Below are positions 25,482 through 33,480 of a stretch of 64,000 bases of DNA, piece after piece; positions within the stretch are counted from its first letter, which is position 1; each line of letters begins with the position of its first letter. The notes below the pieces were generated by a model. The model was not told the DNA's origin. It saw nothing but the letters and a program-made list of their open reading frames with translations, and searched no databases. The DNA comes from Duncaniella freteri (lineage in GTDB: Bacteria > Bacteroidota > Bacteroidia > Bacteroidales > Muribaculaceae): assembly GCF_004766125.1 (NCBI RefSeq), contig NZ_SJSA01000001.1:2046001-2110000 (forward strand), written 5' to 3'. A program made the position numbers and the translations under genes.

Positions 25482-25707
25482 GGCTATATTCCTTATTTAT
25501 GGGAATATAGCTGAAAATCATCAAAAGTGTCCCAGCATGCTCCGGTTTTTTGCGCCAGGCGCCCGACAGCCAGAGACTTGCGTCAGAGCGACTGTCCCAG
25601 CATGCTCCGGTTTTCTGCGCGGCGCGGCGTGCTTTCGGCCATTTGTCCCAGCATGCTCCGGTTTTTACGCCTGTCGACCCCGAACTCAGGACGCAATTAG
25701 CTGATAA

Positions 25708-25959
25708 TCAATCCTGCCTTCCGGCTCTAAAATGCAGATTTCGGCACTGTTTTATGCCTCCCATGCTGTCCCAGCATGCTCCGGTCTCTCCAAAATATTT
25801 GAAGAAATTGCTGACACGAGGATCATCGCAGTTGCACAGCACTGTCTTACCACGAAAGTGTTCGCGGTAATGGCGCAGCTCATTGTTTATGTCTTCAAGT
25901 TGAGTATAAAACTCATCTTTCTTGGCTTCCTTAGCCTTATTCAAGTTCTTGTTTGCCAT
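25708..25959 (-). pseudogene. Beheaded EcoRI-type adenine methyltransferase
   Basis: From ATG 25959 the frame reads MANKNLNKAKEAKKDEFYTQ and continues through LEDINNELRHY and TVLCNCDDPRVSNFFKYF. This is the N terminus of EcoRI-like adenine-specific DNA methyltransferases, normally more than 300 residues. After FKYF (about residue 55) it runs into the IS21 end and stops at 25708 after IS-encoded residues. The rest of the gene is not on the other side of the IS. Its start codon lies 1 bp from the inverted site of the invertible promoter cassette at 25961-26164, so the gene was probably phase-variable before it was broken. Confidence 0.75.
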
Positions 25960-25960
25960 T

Positions 25961-26164
25961 ATCTCTATCCAAGAGATTGTGATGGCAAACAAAATCGTCT
26001 AAATCAATAAAATATCGCCATAGGCTGAGAGCGTTTGCTAAACAAACTCTACCTATGGCGTTTCTATTTTCGTTTCAAAATGAAATAATGCTGTTACAAA
26101 CGGCGTTATTATTCAGGATATTGACTAACTTTGCATTTTGAATAAGTAACTCTTGGATAGAGAT
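25961..26164. promoter_or_regulatory. Invertible promoter cassette 1 (methyltransferase side)
   Basis: Inverted sites ATCTCTATCCAAGAG (25961-25975) and CTCTTGGATAGAGAT (26150-26164) bound a 174-bp segment. Inside are a terminator-type hairpin (26016-26060), a TTTGCTAAACAAA motif (26034-26046) and a -7 box TAACTTTG (26126-26133) facing right, 16 bp before the right site. A further TTTGCTAAACA lies 9 bp outside that site. As sequenced, the promoter faces convergent genes. Inverted, it would face the methyltransferase start 1 bp beyond the left site. The inversion itself is inferred. Confidence 0.7.
26016..26060. terminator. Bidirectional hairpin inside cassette 1
   Basis: CGCCATAGG (26016-26024) pairs with CCTATGGCG (26052-26060), with a smaller GTTT/AAAC hairpin in the loop. 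T-rich runs follow on both strands (TTTCTATTTT rightward, ATATTTTATT leftward). It would stop abiH readthrough from reaching the methyltransferase, leaving expression dependent on the invertible promoter. Confidence 0.55.
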
Positions 26165-26208
26165 TTGGACGTTTGCTAAACATTCTTGCCAATCGTTGTT
26201 ATATATAA

Positions 26209-27195
26209 TCACTCAAATTCTTCAAATGGAATACACAACTGGTGTACTTGCATGATATCCTCTAAATTTACTACTCTGTAATCCGTAATTTCATTACTCT
26301 CACAAAATGAGTTTATCTTTTGAAGATTCTGATTCTTAAAGTCACTAAATTGCCATTGTGCATCTTTGAACTTTAATGCTAAATATTGTATATATGGCAC
26401 ATCTACATCTGATAAGGATAAACCATATATACAAATATTTTTTACTTCATCCATTGTCCCTATAAAATCAGCGAACCTATGTAAGAGCGTATCAACAGGT
26501 TTCCTTTGTGCGGCAACACCACTGATAGCCGCGTCCAGTGCAAGTTGTTCATGGAGTTCTTGTCCTACTGCGTTATCCTCATAAAATTGAGCAAGCTCAT
26601 CCGAAGATATGTCTTCTGGAGGTTTGGGCAATTCAATACTGTTCAGTTGTTGGAGTTCATCAAAACTTTTCCCATGCCCTAAAATAAACTCCTCGTCATA
26701 ATCAACACAACCATGAATGTGTAAAATGTGTTTAGGATTGATATTATATAAATTTTCCAGCGTTAGAGTGTAGTTGAAATTTACAAAGAGAGCCTCTTTA
26801 GCCTCCAATTTTATTTTTCTGGCATATACCGGTGTATTCAGTTGAATAATCCAATTATGGAAATCTTGTCTAAGAGAACAGAAAAGTCCCTCTAATTCCT
26901 GTTCGACTGCGATCTGAGCATCATTCCAAGTCCTATCGCAGTGTTCAGACATCAAATCTGGCTGATTCTCGAAAGCAATACCTCCACTATATTCTATAGC
27001 ATTTAGGGATGCCAATTGGTTTTCAAAGTCTTTCCACCAATCAGAATCACAATCACCATAAATTTTATCAAACTGATAGAGTAAATCGCAATCATTTTCG
27101 GACAGCCATTCTCGGAAATTTCCATAGGAACTATTTATTCCATGATGTAAATCAAATCCGTTCCCGATAATATATAAACTGCTGATTGTAGCCAT
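26209..27195 (-). CDS. AbiH-family abortive infection protein
   Basis: The 328-residue protein has the AbiH signature at its start, LYIIGNGFDLHHGINSSYGN, with a Rossmann-like GNGFD turn. The central VNFNYTLTLENLY and HIHGCVDYDEEFILGHG motifs are also present and are conserved in the family with a likely catalytic His. AbiH proteins act in phage exclusion; the target is unknown. It ends the leftward Ter/AbiH island. No autonomous promoter is obvious in the 12-bp gap to the next gene upstream. Confidence 0.85.
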   Translation of the reverse strand: MATISSLYIIGNGFDLHHGINSSYGNFREWLSENDCDLLYQFDKIYGDCDSDWWKDFENQLASLNAIEYSGGIAFENQPDLMSEHCDRTWNDAQIAVEQELEGLFCSLRQDFHNWIIQLNTPVYARKIKLEAKEALFVNFNYTLTLENLYNINPKHILHIHGCVDYDEEFILGHGKSFDELQQLNSIELPKPPEDISSDELAQFYEDNAVGQELHEQLALDAAISGVAAQRKPVDTLLHRFADFIGTMDEVKNICIYGLSLSDVDVPYIQYLALKFKDAQWQFSDFKNQNLQKINSFCESNEITDYRVVNLEDIMQVHQLCIPFEEFE

Positions 27196-27206
27196 AGCTA
27201 ATAGAT

Positions 27207-27572
27207 CTAATCAAATATGATTTTGCCTTTTGTATAACCGTAGTTGGATTCTATTATCAGAACAACTTTCTCTGAGAATGATGCCCATTCGTGACAATAG
27301 CGGGTTTCAATACATAGATCAGTGTCTTTTACTTGATAGAGATTGTCCCCAATTTTCTTTACCTCAACCACATACTTGCCCTTGTCCACCTTTGTTGGTG
27401 ATAGGATATATTCAACGTCAACGACCTTATCATATCTGCCGACAGCCTTCGTGCCAGATGTCGGTTTGATTACTGAGTAGAATTCGGATATGTCATAACT
27501 GCTTTCGGCATATGCAAAACGACACGACAATAGTAGCGATAAACAGAAAATTATTTTGCGGATATGTTTCAT
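27207..27572 (-). CDS. Small exported protein, unknown
   Basis: The 121-residue protein has a Sec-type signal (MKHIRKIIFCLSLLLSCRFA, cleavage near AYA-ES). The mature beta-rich domain includes KYVVEVKKIGDNLYQVKDTD. A Cys pair (DLCIETRYCHEW) may form a disulfide. It lies between AbiH and a DUF1810 gene. Function unknown. Confidence 0.6.
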   Translation of the reverse strand: MKHIRKIIFCLSLLLSCRFAYAESSYDISEFYSVIKPTSGTKAVGRYDKVVDVEYILSPTKVDKGKYVVEVKKIGDNLYQVKDTDLCIETRYCHEWASFSEKVVLIIESNYGYTKGKIIFD

Positions 27573-27593
27573 GATATTGTTGGTTGCAAGATT

Positions 27594-28064
27594 CTATTTT
27601 CTCTCATTGTCCGATTGTGATTGAAGCATAAGCAATGTACGTCCGTCTCTTTTCCCAGCAAAGAATTTTAACAATACTTGGTTGAAGATGTTGTCAGGGC
27701 AAACGGAATCAAACAACGTCATGGATGACCGTAATTTTGCTGCATCCAATTCACCAAATATAATCTTTGCATCGTTTTCGTCAGATGCCAATAGAATGGC
27801 AAGGAGAGTGTTCATGTGGTCACTGAGAAGAGGATTCTCCAGATAATTTTTTGCCTCTTCAAGATTGGTAATCCCATAATAATTGGAATTATAGGTATGA
27901 CCCAAACCTCGAAGTTGGGGAAATATATACCAAATCCAGTGGGACTCTTTCCGACCGTTACAAATCTCGGCCAAGGCGGTCTCATACATATTTTCATGTG
28001 CCTTTACGAATCTGGTGATGTCGTCACTCCATTCGTTTTTCCATGAAGCGTGTCGTAATTGCAT
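27594..28064 (-). CDS. DUF1810 family protein
   Basis: A 156-residue DUF1810 (calpastatin-like) protein. The family pattern is visible as RFVKAHENMYETALAEI, SHWIWYIFPQLRGLG and LRSSMTLFDSV near the C terminus. Start 28064 is chosen because the upstream ATG (28088) lies inside the terminator hairpin of the preceding transcript. These small helical proteins are of unknown function and sometimes accompany stress genes. Confidence 0.7.
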   Translation of the reverse strand: MQLRHASWKNEWSDDITRFVKAHENMYETALAEICNGRKESHWIWYIFPQLRGLGHTYNSNYYGITNLEEAKNYLENPLLSDHMNTLLAILLASDENDAKIIFGELDAAKLRSSMTLFDSVCPDNIFNQVLLKFFAGKRDGRTLLMLQSQSDNERK

Positions 28065-28078
28065 TTTGTTGATTATAA

Positions 28079-28115
28079 GAAAGCACACCGGGAAGTAATT
28101 CCCCGATGTGCTTTC
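28079..28115 (-). terminator. Terminator after the lipoprotein gene
   Basis: GAAAGCACACCGGG (28079-28092) pairs with CCCCGATGTGCTTTC (28101-28115) apart from one mismatch, with an 8-9-nt loop. It lies 18 bp past the lipoprotein stop. The leftward tail (TTATAATC) is moderately T-rich. Confidence 0.6.
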
Positions 28116-28132
28116 GGGTTTCTGTATTCGTC

Positions 28133-28483
28133 TTAATAATCGTATTCGCGAAGTGCCTGACGGGTCTCCTCTTTGAGTTCTTCAACCTGCCTATCAATGT
28201 CGGCATCGTTGAAGAGCTCATCATAGTCGGCACCTGCCTCGCGACATGCTTGGCGGAGTTCTGCTTTAGTCTCATCCGCTACACCGTCATACATCTCATC
28301 CACTTCATCACATGAGGAATAACTCCCGGAATATGATGGCGTAGAATACGACTCTGAAGAAGTGTCGTAGTATTCGGTAGAACCCGATGTTTCTTGATTG
28401 TTACTCTCGGTCGCTTGTTTGGAGTTACAGCCTGTTGCCATAACAGACAGCGCGACCATGGTTGAAATTGCAAGAGCTTTCAT
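28133..28483 (-). CDS. Small acidic lipoprotein
   Basis: The 116-residue protein has a lipoprotein signal MKALAISTMVALSVMATGC (Cys 19). A Ser/Tyr-rich linker and a highly acidic helical end (ELRQACREAGADYDELFNDA) follow. It begins 7 bp after the Ca2+ ATPase stop and is co-transcribed with it, suggesting an envelope partner. Function unknown. Confidence 0.6.
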   Translation of the reverse strand: MKALAISTMVALSVMATGCNSKQATESNNQETSGSTEYYDTSSESYSTPSYSGSYSSCDEVDEMYDGVADETKAELRQACREAGADYDELFNDADIDRQVEELKEETRQALREYDY

Positions 28484-28490
28484 ATCAGAT

Positions 28491-31340
28491 CTATTTGAAG
28501 AGACGGTAGATTTCGCGAATCCAAAGAACGAGTGATGATGCTCCCACGATGATGAGGAGATCGAGCGCACCGGAGGGGTTGAAGCTCCAGTCAAGGGTAT
28601 GGAGCATGGGCTCTACATTGAAGAATTCGTAAGCGATTTCGGTTATGAATAGCTGGCCGATGACTATGATTGCGACTATTGTCCAGAATCCGCTGCTCAT
28701 TTTGAGTTTGAAAACGCTTTCGCCGGTTTCAAAGCTGCGGGCGTTGAACATATACCAGAAGTGAGTCCATACGAAAATTGAGAACAGTAGGGTCGCCTCG
28801 TAAGGTGTCATTTCCTGTGCTGCTCCAATGACGGTGTGGAACATCTGTGGAATGGAAGTAATAGTTGCATGGTTAAATAACCAGTAGAATCCGAGAGTAA
28901 TCGCGAAGAATATGAAGCCCACACTGCAAAGTTCCCACAACATGGAACTGGAAAGGATAGAGGCTTCGCGACGGCGAGGTTTTTCATTCATCACGCTTTC
29001 CGATGGGGGCAGAGATGCCAAAGCCATTGCTCCGAAGGTATCCATAATCAGGTTGACCCACAGCATCTGTGTTACGGTAAGCGGCGACTCTGTGCCCATG
29101 AATGAGCCGAACAGCACGAGGAAGCAGGCTGCCACGTTAACTGTGAGCTGGAACAGCAGGAAACGCTGGATGTTTTTGTAGAGTGAGCGTCCCCACATCA
29201 CCGCACGACCAATCGAAGAGAATGAGTTGTCGATGATAGTAATGTCGGAGGCCTCTTTAGCAACGGATGTTCCGTCGCCCATCGAAAGACCGACATGGGC
29301 CGTTTTCAGTGCAGGTGCATCGTTTGTGCCGTCACCAGTTACGGCAACAATCTCATTGTTTGCTTGGAGCGCTTCAACCAACCGCTTCTTATCCATCGGG
29401 CGGGCGCGGGCAATAATCTTCAGATCTCCGACACGTTCACAGAGTTGACTATCCGTAAGTTCTGCGAACTCAACACCAGTGATGATATTGCGGTCGGTGT
29501 CAGTCTCATCATTCCAAAGACCAATCTGACGTCCGATTTCCTTTGCTGTTCCGGGGGTATCGCCTGTTACAATCTTAACCTTGATTCCTGCGTCTATTAC
29601 CTCGTTTACGGCATTAGGAACATCTATACGAACCGGATCGGAAATAGCCACAATTCCGAGGAATGTAAGGCTTGTGGCAACGACTTTGCCATTTTCAATC
29701 GTCACATCCTTGTCGCCAAGTTCCTGATATGCGAAGCCGAGGGTACGCATGGCCTGATTCTGATATTCGAGAAGTTGTGCATTAACCTCTCTATCGGTTA
29801 CGCCACATGTATTTTTGCACATTCCGAAAACGATTTCGGGTGCGCCTTTGACGTAGAGGATATTTTTGCCGGTGGCTGACTTAACCACTGTTGCCATGTA
29901 TTTGCGTTCAGTAGTGAATGGCAATTCTTCAATGCGGCTTGCTTTGGTACGAAGTCGCTGATAATCCGCTCCGCGTTCTTTCAGCCATAATAGCAACGCG
30001 CCTTCTGTTGGATTTCCAAGAACGGTTGGTTTGTCACCTGTGAGGTCAAGTTGAGCGGTTGAGTTTACAGCAATACCTTCATATAGAACCTCATTTGAAG
30101 GTTCACCAAAGAAATTGGTCTTATAGACCTGCATCTGATTCTGTGTCAGTGTACCGGTTTTGTCGGTACAGATAACTGTGGTTGCTCCCATTGTCTCGCA
30201 AGCGTGCATCTTGCGCACGAGGTTGTTGGTCTTGAGCATTCGGCTCATACTGTATGCCAACGAAAGAGTAACAGCCATCGGCAGACCTTCAGGCACGGCA
30301 ACCACAATAAGCGTAACTGCAACCATCAGAGTTTTGAGTGTATGGGCGAGCAAGAGTGACCAGTCGGCGCTTGTTGCTTCAGGTGTAACCATAGAGAACG
30401 CACCTATCACCATCCCAAAGAAGATGATAAAGAAGCCAACGATTGTAAATATACACTTGGCTTTTGACCAATCTTCAAATTTCTTGATAACGAGCCAGAA
30501 GAATAGTGCAACAGGCACAATCAGAGTGTAGGCTTGCCAATTACTCCAACCGAGGAAATGGATAAGCTGACCAACGATGATAAGACCGGCGAAACCATAG
30601 CTGACATTGGTAATCCAATCTGCAAGGCCATCAAGCTGCTCATTGAGGGGAGTCTTGACACTATCATCAATTTGAGCTTCCTCAAAGACTTTGCCCATTT
30701 CAGTAGCATCACCCACTTTGAGAACACGCATAACGCCATGCCCTTCCATTACCTTTGTGCCACGCATAACGTGGTTTGAAGGATAGGTAGCATCTTTATC
30801 GAAGTGTGCCGGATCAGTTGTTTTGGCACAAAGCGGTTCTCCGGTAAGGGTTGATTCGTCAATGCTGAGGGTCACGGCATCGAGAAGTTCGCCGTCTGCG
30901 GGGATTTCATCGCCTGTATTGATGATGACTATATCCCCGGCAACAACATCTTTGCGAGGAATTGTTGTTGTGGTTCCGTTGCGCATCACCTCCACCAACT
31001 CATCATCATTTACCTGATTGAGGATTTGAAATGCCTTGTTGGCCCGCTGTTCAAAAATGAATGCGAGTGTCGTTGCAAGACCAATGGCAACGAAAATGCC
31101 GATTGGCTCAAAGAATACTTTCCAGTCCTGGCCCAATCCGAAATATTCATAGAATGAGATTCCGATTGAGAGGACACCTGCAACCAACAGGATAATGATT
31201 AACGGGTCAGAGAACTTGTCGAGAAACTCTTTCCACCACGGATCCTTTTCGGGAGGGGTAAGAACGTTGACCCCATTCTTTCTGCGGCTCTCCAACACTT
31301 CCGCATCGGTCAAGCCTGTGTAATGTTGTTTTTGTGACAT
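28491..31340 (-). CDS. Calcium-translocating P-type ATPase
   Basis: The 949-residue type II P-type ATPase has an N-terminal cation-ATPase domain. The phosphorylation motif is ICTDKTGTLTQ, preceded by membrane helix 4 with VPEGLPMAV (the Ca2+-site Pro-Glu-Gly motif). Also present are KGAPE in the nucleotide-binding domain, VTGDTPGTA, and the hinge GDGTNDAPAL, followed by C-terminal helices with NLIMDTFGA (site Asn and Asp). It resembles plasma-membrane Ca2+ pumps and would export Ca2+. It sits downstream of TerD-type Ca2+-binding proteins, linking calcium handling to the Ter system. Confidence 0.9.
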   Translation of the reverse strand: MSQKQHYTGLTDAEVLESRRKNGVNVLTPPEKDPWWKEFLDKFSDPLIIILLVAGVLSIGISFYEYFGLGQDWKVFFEPIGIFVAIGLATTLAFIFEQRANKAFQILNQVNDDELVEVMRNGTTTTIPRKDVVAGDIVIINTGDEIPADGELLDAVTLSIDESTLTGEPLCAKTTDPAHFDKDATYPSNHVMRGTKVMEGHGVMRVLKVGDATEMGKVFEEAQIDDSVKTPLNEQLDGLADWITNVSYGFAGLIIVGQLIHFLGWSNWQAYTLIVPVALFFWLVIKKFEDWSKAKCIFTIVGFFIIFFGMVIGAFSMVTPEATSADWSLLLAHTLKTLMVAVTLIVVAVPEGLPMAVTLSLAYSMSRMLKTNNLVRKMHACETMGATTVICTDKTGTLTQNQMQVYKTNFFGEPSNEVLYEGIAVNSTAQLDLTGDKPTVLGNPTEGALLLWLKERGADYQRLRTKASRIEELPFTTERKYMATVVKSATGKNILYVKGAPEIVFGMCKNTCGVTDREVNAQLLEYQNQAMRTLGFAYQELGDKDVTIENGKVVATSLTFLGIVAISDPVRIDVPNAVNEVIDAGIKVKIVTGDTPGTAKEIGRQIGLWNDETDTDRNIITGVEFAELTDSQLCERVGDLKIIARARPMDKKRLVEALQANNEIVAVTGDGTNDAPALKTAHVGLSMGDGTSVAKEASDITIIDNSFSSIGRAVMWGRSLYKNIQRFLLFQLTVNVAACFLVLFGSFMGTESPLTVTQMLWVNLIMDTFGAMALASLPPSESVMNEKPRRREASILSSSMLWELCSVGFIFFAITLGFYWLFNHATITSIPQMFHTVIGAAQEMTPYEATLLFSIFVWTHFWYMFNARSFETGESVFKLKMSSGFWTIVAIIVIGQLFITEIAYEFFNVEPMLHTLDWSFNPSGALDLLIIVGASSLVLWIREIYRLFK

Positions 31341-31361
31341 ATGATTGTTGTTTAATTATTG

Positions 31362-31787
31362 TTATTCTTGTGGATTTTGCAAGGCTCTCGTTGATTCAAG
31401 AATTGGAAGATTGGTTTCCGTTGGCACATATATTACGGTCTTGTTGTTCAGGTCTCCTTGCTGACGCACCCATAGATATTGAATATAGGTTGGGGTAATG
31501 GAGCCGTTTTCAATTCGTATAGCCTCCGCCGCTCCTTTAGCGCGTTCAATTTCTGCCTGCGCGTTTAGTTTTTCGGCTTCCAGATTAGCTTTAGCCTCCT
31601 CAATTTTGATTTTACGGTTCTGTTCAGCTTTAGCAAATTCTGCTTTACCTTCCATTTCCTGCGACCATACATTGTACCAAGGACGGATGAAGGCCATAGC
31701 AACGATAAGAAGCACGATTCCTGCCACTCCCCATATTGCGCCCTTTATGAGTTTTGGGGTGATATTGATATTATTGTTGTTATACAT
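31362..31787 (-). CDS. Membrane-anchored SPFH-like coiled-coil protein
   Basis: The 141-residue protein has a membrane segment at about residues 15-33. A charged Ala/Glu/Lys coiled coil (FAKAEQNRKIKIEEAKANLE) follows, ending in AAEAIRIENGS and a short C-terminal domain (YLWVRQQ, VIYVPTETNLPI), as in the C-terminal half of prohibitin/band-7 proteins without the SPFH beta domain. It probably forms a membrane scaffold. It is 11 bp downstream of the DUF4407 gene in the same operon. Confidence 0.6.
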   Translation of the reverse strand: MYNNNNINITPKLIKGAIWGVAGIVLLIVAMAFIRPWYNVWSQEMEGKAEFAKAEQNRKIKIEEAKANLEAEKLNAQAEIERAKGAAEAIRIENGSITPTYIQYLWVRQQGDLNNKTVIYVPTETNLPILESTRALQNPQE

Positions 31788-31798
31788 AATTCTATGAT

Positions 31799-32776
31799 TT
31801 AATTGGTTAATGATACTTCTGTGTTATGGAGCATAGTTCTCTTATGGCTTAACTGATGTTCTACTATCAGCTCGTAATTGCATGGCTTTTCTCCCATTTT
31901 GATTGTGAGTACGAATAATTCTAAGAATATAAGGAAAGCAAACATAACCAGATAGAAAGTTAGGGATACCCAACTTTGTGATATTACACGTATTGTGGCT
32001 TCAAGTTCTTCTATAAACCCTGTTGGACGACTATTGATTTCGTCACGTGTTGTCTTGTCAATGTCCTTCTTATCTAATCTTAACTGTTCAAGTTGCTCAG
32101 TGTAGATCTTTATTTGCTCTTCGTTGCCTTGGGCTTGTGCGATACGAGGATTCGGTACAATGGTCTTATTGACACTCTGGACAGTAGTCTTTATAGGTTT
32201 TCCATCCTCGCCCATGCCGGCAATTTGTTCAGATGAAGACACTGCTGTTACGGTTGTTGTTGGTTTTGCTTCTATCTGTTTATATAGTTCATCATTGCAT
32301 CGGCTAATTGAATCCACGGCCATAGTGATTCTTGCAATGTCAGAGTCATATACTGCAAGTCGCTTGTTAACAGTCTTTGTGATAACATCTTCTCGATGAG
32401 ATGCTATCTCTTGTTGTATGTCATTGTGGAAAATAAGTTGGTCAAATATGCTTGCTCCAAGTATAGCCATGCAGAGCGCAAGGAAAAGTCGCATAAGAGC
32501 CATCCCATGATTTTTACCGACAGAAAGTATTATGACTCGTTCTATGCAGAGAATTATTGTCATAAATACCAAAGATACACCTATACGCCCAAAAATGCTT
32601 GTGATATTGAGATAATTGTCAGCAAAGCAATAACCAACAGTACCCCAAAGTATCATCATTATTGACACCGCTGAAATCAGTTTTCTGAACTGTCGTTTAC
32701 TGGCTTCTCCACAGGTAGATAGGATTTTAGCATCCCAACCAATTAACTGGCATCCGAAATTAGTAGCTTTATTCAT
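31799..32776 (-). CDS. DUF4407 membrane protein
   Basis: The 325-residue protein has four predicted membrane helices, three in the N-terminal third (about 33-53, 62-80, 92-112) and one at about 270-292. A long coiled-coil region between them (SDIARITMAVDSISR to LEQLRLDKKDIDK) makes the arrangement typical of DUF4407. Its function is unknown. In this operon it accompanies an SPFH-like scaffold and a Ca2+ pump, which suggests a membrane assembly in the stress response. Confidence 0.7.
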   Translation of the reverse strand: MNKATNFGCQLIGWDAKILSTCGEASKRQFRKLISAVSIMMILWGTVGYCFADNYLNITSIFGRIGVSLVFMTIILCIERVIILSVGKNHGMALMRLFLALCMAILGASIFDQLIFHNDIQQEIASHREDVITKTVNKRLAVYDSDIARITMAVDSISRCNDELYKQIEAKPTTTVTAVSSSEQIAGMGEDGKPIKTTVQSVNKTIVPNPRIAQAQGNEEQIKIYTEQLEQLRLDKKDIDKTTRDEINSRPTGFIEELEATIRVISQSWVSLTFYLVMFAFLIFLELFVLTIKMGEKPCNYELIVEHQLSHKRTMLHNTEVSLTN

Positions 32777-32780
32777 TTCT

Positions 32781-33350
32781 TCAAGCGGTTATGCGGTTAG
32801 GATTTAGGAAGTTTGCAGTTTGAGCGGCACAGCCTTTGGTGAAACCTCGGCGATATGACTCAATCATTGTCATCATTTCAGGATCTTTGGCATTAACTTT
32901 CTCAATCATGCCTTGGATTTCGGAGATATGTTCTTCACACGTTTCCTTGTGAGCTGTCAGTTGTGAAGCACTTGTGAGGGCAAAGAGAGATTTGGCATTA
33001 TCAATCTGAACATCAATCTCTCGAATTTCACCACGATAACGAAGTAGGACACGACGGAAGAGTTGGTTGAGTTCGTTGAGAATGATGTTCTCCTTTGCAG
33101 TGCAGTACTCCACGCTGGTGTTAACGAGAGCATCCTGATAACCGTCCTGCTCATAATTATGGGCAATAAAAGCATAGATTACATCAATCGGCATCCCCGT
33201 TCCGTATGTGATTGAAATCACATTACCAGAAGATTTGCAGTTATTCTCTGCTGACAACTTTGGATGTTCTTCCATAGGAAGTACCATTGTGTCAACTTCT
33301 GTAGTCGTGGCAGATGTTGATGACTTTTTGAAGAGGTCGAAGAGTTTCAT
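32781..33350 (-). CDS. Cytosolic coiled-coil protein of the Ter island
   Basis: From ATG 33350 (30 bp after a promoter -7 box) the product is 189 residues. A short Ser/Thr-rich N terminus is followed by a helical body with ITYGTGMPIDVIYAFIAHNY and a coiled-coil end (EEHISEIQGMIEKVNA). It is the first gene of the sub-operon leading to DUF4407, the SPFH-like protein, the Ca2+ ATPase and the lipoprotein. No known family. Confidence 0.55.
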   Translation of the reverse strand: MKLFDLFKKSSTSATTTEVDTMVLPMEEHPKLSAENNCKSSGNVISITYGTGMPIDVIYAFIAHNYEQDGYQDALVNTSVEYCTAKENIILNELNQLFRRVLLRYRGEIREIDVQIDNAKSLFALTSASQLTAHKETCEEHISEIQGMIEKVNAKDPEMMTMIESYRRGFTKGCAAQTANFLNPNRITA

Positions 33351-33380
33351 ATACGTCCGTTTTAGTTTATTTTGATGGTA

Positions 33381-33388
33381 CAAAGTTA
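33381..33388 (-). promoter_or_regulatory. Internal promoter of the Ter island
   Basis: TAACTTTG on the minus strand (33388-33381) lies about 30 bp before the start at 33350. It separates the downstream membrane/Ca2+ sub-operon (33350-28133) from the TerD/TerY genes. Confidence 0.55.
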
Positions 33389-33480
33389 CAACCTGAGCAA
33401 TCCTTAACATGGATTGTCGGAATGTTATAACCCATAGACATATATATTCTGCTTGATTCCATTGCAACCTTGCAGGTGTG

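Larger units (their letters stand above)
23106..25792 (-). mobile_element. IS21-family insertion sequence
   Basis: The element carries istA and istB in order and ends in related 26-bp terminal repeats that start with TGGA (22 of 26 positions agree between 23106-23131 and the complement of 25767-25792). Extra internal copies of the CCGGAGCANNCTGGGACA unit, the multiple terminal repeats typical of IS21, lie at 23137-23154 on the left and near 25527, 25588 and 25645 on the right. The flanks GGTAGG and AAATATTT show no target-site duplication, so the two sides were not originally adjacent. Confidence 0.85.

Noticed and set aside
26140..26182. Treating the CTCT-N5-AGAG repeats as ordinary 5-prime-UTR hairpins
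   Set aside because: Each has an exactly complementary-centred partner in inverse orientation about 190 bp away, in three independent cases. Simple leader hairpins would not show that.
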